64,000 bases of DNA, from positions 87,936 to 151,935 of the forward strand of contig CAZIDG010000001.1 of assembly GCA_964538065.1 (NCBI GenBank), written 5' to 3'. Made by a program: the position numbers and the translations under genes. Under the pieces are notes generated by a model that did not search any database, was not told the DNA's origin, and saw only the letters and a list, made by a program, of their open reading frames with translations. The first letter of the stretch is position 1. The number at the start of each line of letters is the position of its first letter. Below, piece by piece: positions 25,514 to 34,248 of this stretch. The stretch comes from G963664225 sp964538065 (GTDB taxonomy: Bacteria; Verrucomicrobiota; Verrucomicrobiia; Limisphaerales; UBA1319).

Positions 25514-25941
25514 TGGCCTTTGCGGACGGGGTTCCCATGAAGATCATTGAAGTGGCCGCCGGGCTTGTTTTTCGTGGCGGACGGCTTCTGATCACCCAGC
25601 GCCAGGCTGGCGATCACCTCGGTGGTTACTGGGAATTTCCAGGGGGCAAAAGAGAGCCGCAGGAGGACTATCCCACGTGTCTGGCGCGGGAATTGCGCGA
25701 GGAACTGGGTATTCAAGTCGAGGTGGGCCGATTGCTGGCGGAGGTGGATCATCCATATCCGGATCGCATCATTCACTTGAAGTTTTTCCGGTGCACCCTT
25801 CTCGCCGGGGAGCCTCAGACCATTGATTGCCAGGCGGTGGCATGGGTTGAGCCTCCGGATTTGCAGCGTTATACTTTCCCCCCTGCAGACGCGAGTCTTC
25901 TCGATCAATTGGTGGCCTCGCCTGAACTGTGGCGGGATTGA
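25513..25941 (+). CDS. MutT-like (deoxy)nucleoside triphosphate pyrophosphohydrolase
   Basis: This 142-residue Nudix enzyme resembles MutT, which hydrolyses 8-oxo-dGTP to keep oxidised guanine out of DNA. The complete Nudix box is GGKREPQEDYPTC followed by LARELREELGI, matching GX5EX7REUXEEXGU. The N-terminal EVAAGLVFRGGRLLITQRQ and the GGYWEFPGGK lead-in are typical of MutT. The ATG at 25513 overlaps the ugd stop by one base; the ATG at 25537 gives a slightly shorter protein starting MKIIEVAAG, which aligns better with MutT. It precedes a uracil-DNA glycosylase gene by 14 bases, so two base-damage functions are linked. Confidence 0.92.
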   Translation: MAFADGVPMKIIEVAAGLVFRGGRLLITQRQAGDHLGGYWEFPGGKREPQEDYPTCLARELREELGIQVEVGRLLAEVDHPYPDRIIHLKFFRCTLLAGEPQTIDCQAVAWVEPPDLQRYTFPPADASLLDQLVASPELWRD

Positions 25942-25955
25942 GAGGAAGTGGTGTG

Positions 25956-26537
25956 ATGCCGGATCCCGCACAAGTGTACGCCAAAGCCCGTCAATGCACG
26001 GTTTGTGCGTCCGCCCTGGGCCATGCCCCCCGGCCCGTGTTTCGTGCCTCGCCTTCCGCGCGTTTGCTCATAGTCGGCCAGGCCCCCGGCCGCAAAGTTC
26101 ATGAAACAGGCCTTCCTTGGAATGACCTTTCTGGCGACCGCCTGCGCGCCTGGCTCAACATGAGCCGGGAGACCTTTTACGACGAGAGCCGCATCGCGAT
26201 CATACCCATTGGCCTGTGCTATCCAGGGAAGGGGCCAGGGGGGGATCTCCCGCCACGTCCCGAATGTGCTCCACTGTGGCATCCTGTGCTTCGAGCTACT
26301 CTTCCCAACATTCAACTGACGCTGCTGATTGGCGGGTACGCCCAGGCGTTTTATTTGACGGAACGACAGGGAAGGACCTTGGCGGACACAGTGCAACGGG
26401 GCGCCCAATACCTGCCCGAATATTTCCCGTTGCCTCATCCCAGTCCGCGCAACTTGCGATGGTTCCAAACTCATCCCTGGTTTGAAAACGAAGTCATACC
26501 GCGTTTGCGACAGTGCGTGGCACGGATACTCGGTTAA
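25956..26537 (+). CDS. Uracil-DNA glycosylase family protein (Fe-S, family 4-like)
   Basis: This 193-residue protein belongs to the uracil-DNA glycosylase superfamily that removes uracil or other damaged bases. Motif A is VGQAPGRKVHETGLPWND, and the C-terminal motif is the LPHPSPRNLRW loop. Four cysteines could hold an iron-sulphur cluster: the pair in CTVC near the N-terminus, one in GLCYPG and one in PRPEC, in the order seen in family 4 enzymes. The ATG at 25956 follows a GAGAGGAAG ribosome site; a GTG at 25929 would overlap mutT. Its specificity is not certain, because motif A differs from the GEAPG of classical family 4. Confidence 0.88.
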   Translation: MPDPAQVYAKARQCTVCASALGHAPRPVFRASPSARLLIVGQAPGRKVHETGLPWNDLSGDRLRAWLNMSRETFYDESRIAIIPIGLCYPGKGPGGDLPPRPECAPLWHPVLRATLPNIQLTLLIGGYAQAFYLTERQGRTLADTVQRGAQYLPEYFPLPHPSPRNLRWFQTHPWFENEVIPRLRQCVARILG

Positions 26538-26545
26538 GAGATGGC

Positions 26546-27082
26546 CTATTGGGCCTTTAAAGCGGTGATGGCCTGTTTCATCTCCTCCAGATGGACGGCG
26601 GCCGATGGATTGTCTGTGATGGCACGGATGATCCCGTTTTTATCAATAAGAAAACTAATCCGTCGTGCCATGTCCTGATCAGGCGCCCTGCGGGCCGAAA
26701 AGGCATCGGCAATCTTTCCATTCGTATCGCTGATCAGTGTGAAATTGAGATGGTGTTTCTGTTTAAACTTTTGATGGCTATCCCTGGAGTCAAAGCTGAC
26801 GCCTGCAACTTCGACATCTTTGCTCTTCAAGTCATCCATTGTGTCGCGCAATCCACAGGCCTGTGCTGTGCATCCGGGGGTGTCGTCCTTGGGATAGAAA
26901 TAGAGCAGGACAGCTTTTCTGGATGCATAATCGGACAAACGCCACACATTGCCATCCTGGTCAATGCCTTCCACCTGGGGGGCTTTGTCTCCCTTTTGAA
27001 GTGGCGATGAGGTCGGTTCGGCCAACAGGATCATCGTTGTCGCACAAAGCATCGACACGATATGAAATGGAGTTGAGAACAT
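26546..27082 (-). CDS. Exported peroxiredoxin, BCP/PrxQ type
   Basis: This 178-residue thiol peroxidase reduces hydrogen peroxide or organic peroxides. The peroxidatic and resolving cysteines are in DTPGCTAQACGL, five residues apart as in BCP/PrxQ enzymes. The N-terminus has a hydrophobic segment (VSMLCATTMILLAEPTSS) that looks like a Sec signal or lipoprotein-like leader, so the enzyme probably acts in the periplasm; classical BCP is cytoplasmic. I chose the ATG at 27082. A longer frame to 27118 would begin inside the terminator hairpin at 27101-27131. It converges with the glycosylase gene, with an eight-base gap between their stops. Confidence 0.9.
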   Translation of the reverse strand: MFSTPFHIVSMLCATTMILLAEPTSSPLQKGDKAPQVEGIDQDGNVWRLSDYASRKAVLLYFYPKDDTPGCTAQACGLRDTMDDLKSKDVEVAGVSFDSRDSHQKFKQKHHLNFTLISDTNGKIADAFSARRAPDQDMARRISFLIDKNGIIRAITDNPSAAVHLEEMKQAITALKAQ

Positions 27083-27100
27083 AACATTTTTCGCTGTATT

Positions 27101-27131
27101 AAAAAGACCGCCTCGCATCTCACGAGACGGT
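27101..27131 (-). terminator. Rho-independent terminator of the candidate small RNA
   Basis: On the minus strand ACCGTCTCG (27131-27123) pairs with CGAGGCGGT (27115-27107) using one G-U pair, with a seven-base loop, followed after one C by five T residues at 27105-27101. It lies 19 bases before the peroxiredoxin start and isolates that gene from upstream minus-strand transcription. Confidence 0.75.
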
Positions 27132-27308
27132 ATTTTTGGTCAGTGCCAGATTACTCTGACCCGGGCCTCAAATCGTGCGCGCCATCAGGCTTATGACGCA
27201 CCTTTTGATGGATGTTGTGGAATCGTTCTGCAACGTCCCTTGCCCACCCTTGACGATTCGGTTGAACAGAGCCTTCACCAACGCCCCCGTCTCTGCATTC
27301 ATCAACAT
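27101..27308 (-). ncRNA. Candidate structured small RNA of about 200 nt
   Basis: A promoter-like element (27313-27341) and an intrinsic terminator (27101-27131) bracket this gene-free stretch on the minus strand. Three further inverted repeats lie between them: GAATCGT/ACGATTC at 27220-27226 and 27253-27259, GTGCG/CGCAC at 27175-27179 and 27197-27201, and GGTCAG/CTGACC at 27138-27143 and 27156-27161. The pattern fits an independent RNA. I checked by eye for tmRNA, RNase P, SRP and 6S hallmarks and saw none. The same strand also has a 46-codon open frame at 27168-27308 (start MLMNAETGALVKALFNR), so a small protein or leader peptide is the alternative. Expression is unproven. Confidence 0.5.
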
Positions 27309-27312
27309 GAGA

Positions 27313-27341
27313 ACATTAACTCAGCTTCTGAAGAGTGTCAA
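27313..27341 (-). promoter_or_regulatory. Candidate sigma70-type promoter for the small RNA
   Basis: On the minus strand a perfect TTGACA (27341-27336) and TAATGT (27318-27313) are separated by 17 bases. Transcription would start near 27306. It lies only six bases after the stop of the large TPR gene, so it would launch a new transcript toward the peroxiredoxin. Confidence 0.55.
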
Positions 27342-27346
27342 TTTGA

Positions 27347-30052
27347 CTAAAGCTTTTTGCGGGCCGCTTCGATCTTTTTATCCAGCGAAGCCTTCAAGTT
27401 GGGCATGATCTTGCCGAGTCGCTCACAGACTCCAATCATTTCATTCCACCGGCTCTGTGCTTCCAATAACCGGATGGCTTCCATCCCTGAACGTGCCACC
27501 CAGAAGGCGTCCGCCGTCTCGCCAGGTTGGAGGTTTTTTTCCAGAAAGACATCGAGATAGAGATCCAGAGCGCGCGCAACATTGGTGGACTGCTGGTTTT
27601 GAGGCATGAGCTTGGCGAGGCCTTCCTGCACGATGGCGAGCCCGACCTGTGCCTGGCTGCGTTCGGAAATGTGGGCCACAGTATTGCTGTCCACCACCTT
27701 TTGATAAAACTGAAGGGCGTTGGTGTAGCGGCCCGGATCCTGTGTCGCCAATTGAAGATGGCAATCGGCAATGCGCCCCCAGGCATGCGGCGCCAGCACG
27801 TTGGTGTCCGGAATGCGGCCAAAAATGACAATGGCCTCGCCAAATTTCTTGAGGGCATTGGTGGTGTCGGTCGAGGGCATGGCTGCATAGGTATCCCCCA
27901 AGGCAAAATAGACGGAAGGGAGCATCTCCACAGGGGCATTGCTGGTGTTGTTCAGCAGGTTGATGAGGGAGACGAAGTAATTCGTGGCATCGGAGAATCC
28001 CTGGCGGCTGAACGCGGCGCGCCCCGCCCAGAAACGGGCTCGATACGCAAGGTCACCTCCCGGCCAGTTCGTGTTCTGATACAGGATCTGGTAATTGCGC
28101 TCGGCCTCCGCAAATTGGCCGATGTTATAGAAGTGGTTGGCCACCGCGTTTTGGGCCAGCGGGGCAAGGGACGACTTTTCGAAGCGCGTGACGAAGTTCG
28201 TGTAGAGTTGAATTGACCGGCCCACATCCCCTGTTTTTTCGACCACCCAGGCCCGGTCATACTCGACCTGAGGCAGTTGAGGGTGGTTGGTGTATTGGAG
28301 GATCCATGCGTCCATTTGAGTCAGGGCCTCCTGCCATTTGGATTCCAACACCCAGCTTTGGGCCAGGGCAATGCGGGCTTCGGGCAACAACCCGGAGTTG
28401 GGGTGTTTCTGTATCAGATCATTGAGCAAACCGCGTGCTTCAGCAGGACGGCCATTGTGATTCAGTGTCTGGCCCACCAAAAGCAGGGCTTGATCCACGT
28501 AGGCACCCTGGGCGTGCTGGGTTGTCAGGGACCCAAGTGCGGTTAAGGCACTGGGGAGGTCTGACAACTCGAGGCTGGACCGGATCAATTGGTAGTAATT
28601 GCGTTCGATCCAACCGGGTGCAAGACCGGTGAGGTTGGTGCTTTGGACCAGGGCGAGCGAATAATTGGTCCGTGAACCTGCATAATCCTTCAGCTCGAAC
28701 AGGGCGTCGGCCCTTTTCGACAGGGCGATCACCTGGTTGGTGCCTGGTTCAACCTGGCTTGCAGCCTTTGCAAAAGCCTCGGCGCTTTCAGCAAAGTGTC
28801 CACTTTCCCAGAAACACCACCCGCGGTTGAGTTGGGCAAGCCCCGAGAAGCGGCCTAGAGGTGCATTGGTAACCAGCGTGTCGAACATCGTTTGGGCCTT
28901 GAGAAGCGCTGCCTGGGCCGCTGCCAGGTTTTCCTGCCGATTGGTGCTGGCGGCAGCCTCCTTTTGTTGGAAATACTCCTTCAAATGCAATTCGCCCACG
29001 GCCAGCATGACCTGCTGTTTGTCCGTGTCGGAGGGTTGTTGTTCCAAAAACTGTTCGAGATTCTTGATGGCATCAGCCCGGTGCCCGGTCAGTTGGTGCC
29101 ACTCTGCCAGTTTCAGCAAGGCCTGGCGACGCTGTTGAGGGGGAAGGGAGGCCAGGTTTTGTTCATACACCTGGATGGCCGATGCATGCTGGCCCAGCGC
29201 TTCGAATATTTGTCCCTGCAGCATCGCGGTATCCGATTGGCAGGCCGGCGAAGCAGTGGCCAGGGCGGCCTGAACCAGATTGGTCATGTTTTTGGATGCC
29301 TCATCAGCGTTGTTTTGAGCCAGCCACATCTTGGCAAGGAGGTACTGGCGCTGCCAGTTGAGGAGGGGGGGCAGGGGACGATCCTGCAAGGCATTGAGGG
29401 TGGTCTGGGCCTTGGCTTGATCATTCAAGGCTAGACAGGCTTCGGCCAGCAATATCTGGCCGCGAAAGACATACTCATCGTTGGGCTGGGCTTGCCCCAC
29501 CTTGAAGAGAATGCTGTTGGTGTTGCTCAATAAATCGACGGTGCTTTTGGCGTTGCCCGATCGAAATCTCGACAAGGCTTCTCCGTAGCTGGCCTGGGAA
29601 CGCAAGGACGAATCGGGATAGTCCTTGAGCAATTGCTCGTATGAACTTGCGGCGGAGGAATAATCTCCCTGCGCAAATTGTGCTTCCGCAATCCAGTACC
29701 GGAACTGGTCAGCCTGTTTGCCTGCAGAACCGAATTGTGTGGTGAGCAGCGCGACCACGTTGCCATGCTGGCCCAATTTGAAACGTGCCTGCGCCTGCAA
29801 CAGCAATGCCTGCGATAAACGTTCCGACTTCGGAAAGGCCTTGACCCACTCGCCTAAATCCTTGTCCGCCTTCTCGAACAGGTTTTCCTGAAAGGCGCGC
29901 GAGGCGGCGTTGAAGGCGATCTCCTCCGGCGTTTGTGCCAGAATGGCTTGGGCAAGAAAGACCCAGGCGATGAGCCAGAGGCACCGCCAGTTCGTGTGCT
30001 GGAATAAGGTCCGCACCCACTGATGTCTAGGTTCCCACTTCCTTTTTTTCAT
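27347..30052 (-). CDS. Large exported TPR-repeat protein
   Basis: This protein of up to 901 residues has a signal peptide (CLWLIAWVFLAQAILAQTP) and then tandem TPR-like repeats over nearly its whole length, such as ALLLQAQARFKLGQHGNVVAL and RYWIAEAQFAQGDYSSAASSY. Some repeats resemble the YbgF/BamD type that binds envelope proteins. A recurring element is the outer helix followed by a tyrosine or proline turn such as LLKDYPDS. The ATG at 30052 makes the gene overlap the end of uvrA by 26 bases; a GTG at 30016 removes the overlap and keeps the signal peptide, so the start is uncertain. The role is probably scaffolding in the periplasm, which is an inference. Confidence 0.85.
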   Translation of the reverse strand: MKKRKWEPRHQWVRTLFQHTNWRCLWLIAWVFLAQAILAQTPEEIAFNAASRAFQENLFEKADKDLGEWVKAFPKSERLSQALLLQAQARFKLGQHGNVVALLTTQFGSAGKQADQFRYWIAEAQFAQGDYSSAASSYEQLLKDYPDSSLRSQASYGEALSRFRSGNAKSTVDLLSNTNSILFKVGQAQPNDEYVFRGQILLAEACLALNDQAKAQTTLNALQDRPLPPLLNWQRQYLLAKMWLAQNNADEASKNMTNLVQAALATASPACQSDTAMLQGQIFEALGQHASAIQVYEQNLASLPPQQRRQALLKLAEWHQLTGHRADAIKNLEQFLEQQPSDTDKQQVMLAVGELHLKEYFQQKEAAASTNRQENLAAAQAALLKAQTMFDTLVTNAPLGRFSGLAQLNRGWCFWESGHFAESAEAFAKAASQVEPGTNQVIALSKRADALFELKDYAGSRTNYSLALVQSTNLTGLAPGWIERNYYQLIRSSLELSDLPSALTALGSLTTQHAQGAYVDQALLLVGQTLNHNGRPAEARGLLNDLIQKHPNSGLLPEARIALAQSWVLESKWQEALTQMDAWILQYTNHPQLPQVEYDRAWVVEKTGDVGRSIQLYTNFVTRFEKSSLAPLAQNAVANHFYNIGQFAEAERNYQILYQNTNWPGGDLAYRARFWAGRAAFSRQGFSDATNYFVSLINLLNNTSNAPVEMLPSVYFALGDTYAAMPSTDTTNALKKFGEAIVIFGRIPDTNVLAPHAWGRIADCHLQLATQDPGRYTNALQFYQKVVDSNTVAHISERSQAQVGLAIVQEGLAKLMPQNQQSTNVARALDLYLDVFLEKNLQPGETADAFWVARSGMEAIRLLEAQSRWNEMIGVCERLGKIMPNLKASLDKKIEAARKKL

Positions 30053-32972
30053 GGCTTGCCAGTAAACGCTTTAGAAAATGACCTGTGTGGCTGTTTTCGC
30101 ATTCCGCCACCACTTCGGGGGGGCCTTCCACGATGATCCGCCCGCCCGCATCGCCGCCTTCAGGACCCATATCAATGATCCAATCGGCGCATTTAATCAC
30201 ATCCAGGTTATGTTCAATAACCAGGAGAGTATTCCCCGCATTTCGAAGTTTGAAAAGCACTTCCAACAGCTTGGCAACATCATGGAAATGCAGCCCCGTG
30301 GTGGGCTCATCCAGGATGTACAAGGTGCGGCCGGTGGATTTGCGGCTCAGCTCGGCGGCGAGTTTGATGCGCTGGGCCTCGCCACCGCTGAGGGTGGTGG
30401 CTGCCTGACCCAGACCAATGTATCCCAACCCCACTTCCGCCAGCGTAAGACAGACATCATGGATGCTGGGAACCGCGCGGAAGAAATCGACGGCTTCGTC
30501 CACGGTCATGGCAAGCACATCGGCGATATTCTTGCCTTTATAGGTAATCTCCAGTGTTTCCCGGTTGTAACGCTGGCCATTACAGGATTCGCAGAGCACG
30601 TAGACAGGGGGTAAAAAGTGCATCTCCACCTTGAGCATGCCGTCCCCTTGGCACTTTTCGCAACGTCCTCCCTTGACGTTGAACGAGAAACGGCTGGCCC
30701 CGAAACCGCGCACCTTGGCGGCTGGTAATTTGGCGAACACATCCCGAATGTGGTTGAATACGCCGGTGTACGTGGCTGGATTGCTCCGGGGTGTGCGGCC
30801 AATCGGGGTTTGATCAATGACGATGACTTTATCCAATACTTCTGCGCCCCGAATCTCCCGATGTGCTCCCGGGCGCTCCTTGGAACCGTACCACTGGCGG
30901 AACAAGGCTCGTCGGAGGGTGTCGTCAACCAAGGTGCTTTTGCCTGAACCACTTACACCGGTGACGCATGTCAGGGCGCCCAAAGGGATTCTGGCATCGA
31001 TGTCCTTTAAATTGTTTTCCGAGGCCCCCAGAATCTCAAGCCAGCCTTTTTCCTTTGACGGTTTATTTCGGCGTCGAGGCACCGGAATGCTCAAATCACC
31101 GCGCAGGTATTGGGCCGTTAATGAGCGTTCATGGGTCAGTAATTCCGGTAAGGTGCCGGCCGCGACCAGTTCGCCCCCCTGAACTCCCGCGCCAGGACCC
31201 AAATCAATGATGTAATCGGCACTCCGGATGGTGTCTTCGTCATGTTCGACCACAAGGACGGAGTTGCCCAGATCGCGCAACGATTTAAGCACTTCAAGCA
31301 GACGTTCGTTGTCCCGCTGGTGCAAGCCGATGCTCGGTTCATCCAGGATGTAGAGCACCCCCACAAGACCCGCGCCGATCTGAGTGGCCAGCCGGATGCG
31401 TTGCGCTTCACCACCGCTCAAGGTGCCGCTTTCCCGGTTCAATGTGAGGTAGCCCAGCCCTACATTGTCGAGAAAATGCAGGCGGGAGCGGATTTCAGCG
31501 ATGATTTCGGCGGCGATTTTACGCTGGAACTCCGTCAGTTTGAGATTGTCGAAGAAATGGGCGGCCTTCTCAATGCTCAAGGAACAGACATCCATGATCG
31601 ACAACCCCGGGGCCACACGTTTTACAGTCACGTTGCCAGACGGCAGAAAGGCTTCAGCCTCGCGTCCGCCAAGGGTGACGGCAAGGATTTCGGGCTTCAA
31701 CCGCTGGCTGCCACAGGCATCGCAGGCGTGTGGGCTCATGAATGACTTGAGCCGGTTTTTGGTGAATTCACTGTCCGACTCCATGTAAAGACGCTGCAGA
31801 TTGGGCAGCACACCCTCGAAGGGACGCTTGAGCGTGCTCATCTTGCCCGCGCGCCAGAAATGGAATTCGATTTCCTCCTCGCCGCTTCCATGAAGGAGAA
31901 TCCGTTTAAAATCATCCGGCAATTCGTTGTAGGGCTTTTCGAGACTCTGGCCGAAATGCGAGGCCACACCGCGGAGCATCATTTTGTAATAAACGATCAT
32001 CCTCTTGCCGCCCCGTCGCCAGGGGAGGATGGCGCCGTCATCCAGCGACTTGGAGGGATCAGGAACAACGAGGCTTTCGTCAAAGACAAGTTTTTGTCCC
32101 AGGCCGTGGCAAACCCGGCAGGCCCCTTGAGGGGCATTGAAGGAAAAATGCTTGGGCGTCAGCGGTTCATAGCTCAATCCCGTGGCCGGACTGTAATAGC
32201 GGTTGGAGAAAAAGAGTTCCGTCCAGGGTTGTTCCGTGGCTCCCGGAGGTTGATGGAGCACCCGCATGGTGCCTTCACCCCAGTTGAGGGCTATTTCCAC
32301 TGAATCCCCCAAGCGAACCCGGATCTTGTCATCAATGACCAATCGATCCACCACGGCATCAATGTTATGCGATTTTTTGGGATCCAGTTTAATACGGACG
32401 TCCTGGCCCAATTCGAACAGTTCCCCATCTATTCTGGCGCGAACGAACCCCTCTCGGCTCAGGTGTTCAATCACATCCCGAAATTCACCTTTCTGCGCTT
32501 TCACCACCGGGGCCAGCAACATGATCCGGCTGCGAGAAGGAAGTTGGAGGATTTGATCGACGATTTCGGATGTGCTTTGACGGCTGATAGGCTGGCCGCT
32601 GACGGGACAGTGGGGTTGTCCTACATGTGCGAACAGAAGTCGCAGGTAGTCATAGACTTCGGTGGTGGTGGCAATGATGGAACGTGGATTGGCACCCGAG
32701 CTGCGCTGTTCAATGGCTATGGTCGGCGAAAGTCCCTCAATATAATCCACATCCGGCTTTTGAAGTTGATCCAGAAACTGCCGTGCATACGCAGAGAGGG
32801 ATTCCACATACTTGCGCTGGCCTTCGGCAAACAAGGTGTCAAATGCCAGGGATGATTTGCCCGAACCACTTAATCCGGTGATCACCACAAACTTGTCACG
32901 GGGAATGGTCAGCGTCAGGTTTTTTAAGTTATGCTGCCTGGCGCCAACAATCCGTATGAATTCTTTTGCCAT
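30027..32972 (-). CDS. uvrA: Excinuclease ABC subunit A
   Basis: UvrA is the damage sensor of nucleotide excision repair; a dimer loads UvrB on distorted DNA. The 981-residue length is slightly above the usual 940. Both ABC ATPase modules are present: Walker A sites GLSGSGKSS and GVSGSGKST, and signature motifs LSGGEAQRI in both halves. The insertion and zinc-finger cysteines are seen in CRVCHGLG and CDACGSQRL, and in CEKCQGDG and CESCNGQRY. I chose the ATG at 32972; a TTG nine bases upstream is also in frame. The downstream TPR gene overlaps its end by up to 26 bases. Confidence 0.98.
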   Translation of the reverse strand: MAKEFIRIVGARQHNLKNLTLTIPRDKFVVITGLSGSGKSSLAFDTLFAEGQRKYVESLSAYARQFLDQLQKPDVDYIEGLSPTIAIEQRSSGANPRSIIATTTEVYDYLRLLFAHVGQPHCPVSGQPISRQSTSEIVDQILQLPSRSRIMLLAPVVKAQKGEFRDVIEHLSREGFVRARIDGELFELGQDVRIKLDPKKSHNIDAVVDRLVIDDKIRVRLGDSVEIALNWGEGTMRVLHQPPGATEQPWTELFFSNRYYSPATGLSYEPLTPKHFSFNAPQGACRVCHGLGQKLVFDESLVVPDPSKSLDDGAILPWRRGGKRMIVYYKMMLRGVASHFGQSLEKPYNELPDDFKRILLHGSGEEEIEFHFWRAGKMSTLKRPFEGVLPNLQRLYMESDSEFTKNRLKSFMSPHACDACGSQRLKPEILAVTLGGREAEAFLPSGNVTVKRVAPGLSIMDVCSLSIEKAAHFFDNLKLTEFQRKIAAEIIAEIRSRLHFLDNVGLGYLTLNRESGTLSGGEAQRIRLATQIGAGLVGVLYILDEPSIGLHQRDNERLLEVLKSLRDLGNSVLVVEHDEDTIRSADYIIDLGPGAGVQGGELVAAGTLPELLTHERSLTAQYLRGDLSIPVPRRRNKPSKEKGWLEILGASENNLKDIDARIPLGALTCVTGVSGSGKSTLVDDTLRRALFRQWYGSKERPGAHREIRGAEVLDKVIVIDQTPIGRTPRSNPATYTGVFNHIRDVFAKLPAAKVRGFGASRFSFNVKGGRCEKCQGDGMLKVEMHFLPPVYVLCESCNGQRYNRETLEITYKGKNIADVLAMTVDEAVDFFRAVPSIHDVCLTLAEVGLGYIGLGQAATTLSGGEAQRIKLAAELSRKSTGRTLYILDEPTTGLHFHDVAKLLEVLFKLRNAGNTLLVIEHNLDVIKCADWIIDMGPEGGDAGGRIIVEGPPEVVAECENSHTGHFLKRLLASHEKKEVGT

Positions 32973-33153
32973 GTCTGACAATTGCTTGATTCAGCAAGCC
33001 CACCACTTAAACACAAACGGGGGGCAATGCAAAGCCTCTTTCGCATGGGTTATTTGCTTGGAACCCGCCCGATTTGAGCTTAGCTATGGGATGCGCGGAA
33101 AGGTTGATGGATGGCTTACGTCCCCCCGCTGCTAAACCGTGTGCGCAAGCGCC

Positions 33154-34248
33154 ATGATTCGCAATTTTATCTTTGATTGGTCGGGAACGCTGGTGGACGA
33201 TCTGCCCGCCGTCTGGGCAGCGTCGAACACGGTGTTCCGGACCGCGGGAGTGCCCGAGTTGTCGCTGGAGCGTTTTCGGGCCGAGTTCAGTCTGCCATTT
33301 CGTGGTTTTTACGAGCGATTTGTGCCGAATATCCCGATGGACCAGGTGGAGGTGCTTTTTCACAAACATTTTCATGAACTGGTGGATACGGTGCGTCCGT
33401 TGCCTCATGCAGGCGATATTCTGCGCTTCTGCCACGCCCATAATCGCCATTGCTACATCCTGAGCACCATGCGGAAGGATCATTTTGAACGCCAATGTCA
33501 CGCAGCGGGCTTCGATCCATTTTTTGAGGCTACGTATGCCGGTGTGGCCGATAAGCGGCAGACTATCAAGACCTTGCTACAGAAGCACGACTTGAGTCCT
33601 GGCGAAACGTTATTTGTGGGGGATATGCAGCATGACGTGGATACTGCTCACCATGGCGGGACACATTCCTGTGCCGTTTTGACGGGATACAATACGCTGA
33701 CACAACTGCGCCAGAGTCGCCCGGATGTTATTGTGGAGAACCTGCGCGAGTTGCAGGCCATTCTCGAAACCCAGGTGTTTTCCTGGCCGGTGGGGCAGTC
33801 CGTATCAGGCTTGGGCAGGCATGTGCATCCTGTTCCCACAGTGGGAGCTTTGATTTTTAACCATGCTGGAGAGGTCCTCATGGTTCGCACGCGAAAATGG
33901 TCGGACCGTTGGGGCATGCCTGGCGGCAAAATCCAGATGGGCGAATCGATGGTAGACGCTTTACGGCGCGAAATCCGCGAGGAAACCGGTCTTGAAATTG
34001 AAGATGTGCGTTTCGAAATCACCCAGGATTGCATCAACCCACCAGAGTATTACCGGTCGGCGCATTTTGTACTCGTAAATTATACCTGTCGGACCAGGAC
34101 TGATGGTTTGGTGGTGTTGAATGATGAAGCACAGGAATATAAGTGGGTTCCATTGGCTGAAGCGTTTAAACTGGACCTCAATCAGCCCACTTTGGTGCTT
34201 TTGCGCCATGTCACCGCTTCTCCTTTAAAAGCAAATGTCTCACGATAA
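33154..34248 (+). CDS. HAD-family phosphatase fused to a Nudix hydrolase
   Basis: This 364-residue protein joins two hydrolases. Residues 1-215 are a HAD phosphatase with motif I FDWSGTLVDD (nucleophile Asp8, with Ser where many members have Asp), a phosphoglycolate-phosphatase-like cap, motif II in ILSTM and motif IV in LFVGDMQHD. Residues 224-364 are a Nudix domain whose box GGKIQMGESMVDALRR plus EIREETGL matches GX5EX7REUXEEXGU exactly. The joining segment is HPVPTVGALIF. The ATG at 33154 is preferred to a GTG at 33139. It overlaps folB by 14 bases. A nucleotide or sugar-nucleotide house-cleaning role is plausible; the substrate is unknown. Confidence 0.93.
   Translation: MIRNFIFDWSGTLVDDLPAVWAASNTVFRTAGVPELSLERFRAEFSLPFRGFYERFVPNIPMDQVEVLFHKHFHELVDTVRPLPHAGDILRFCHAHNRHCYILSTMRKDHFERQCHAAGFDPFFEATYAGVADKRQTIKTLLQKHDLSPGETLFVGDMQHDVDTAHHGGTHSCAVLTGYNTLTQLRQSRPDVIVENLRELQAILETQVFSWPVGQSVSGLGRHVHPVPTVGALIFNHAGEVLMVRTRKWSDRWGMPGGKIQMGESMVDALRREIREETGLEIEDVRFEITQDCINPPEYYRSAHFVLVNYTCRTRTDGLVVLNDEAQEYKWVPLAEAFKLDLNQPTLVLLRHVTASPLKANVSR

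Noticed and set aside
27175..27408. 77-codon open frame on the plus strand across the small-RNA region
   Set aside because: It crosses the TPR gene's stop region, has no ribosome site and no recognisable sequence; the minus-strand signals explain the region better.
30078..30614. 178-codon open frame on the plus strand
   Set aside because: It is antisense to uvrA, which has full motif support.
33139..33153. GTG start of the HAD-Nudix gene
   Set aside because: It adds five residues (MCASA) before the conserved MIRNFIFDW start, and the ATG at 33154 is the better choice.
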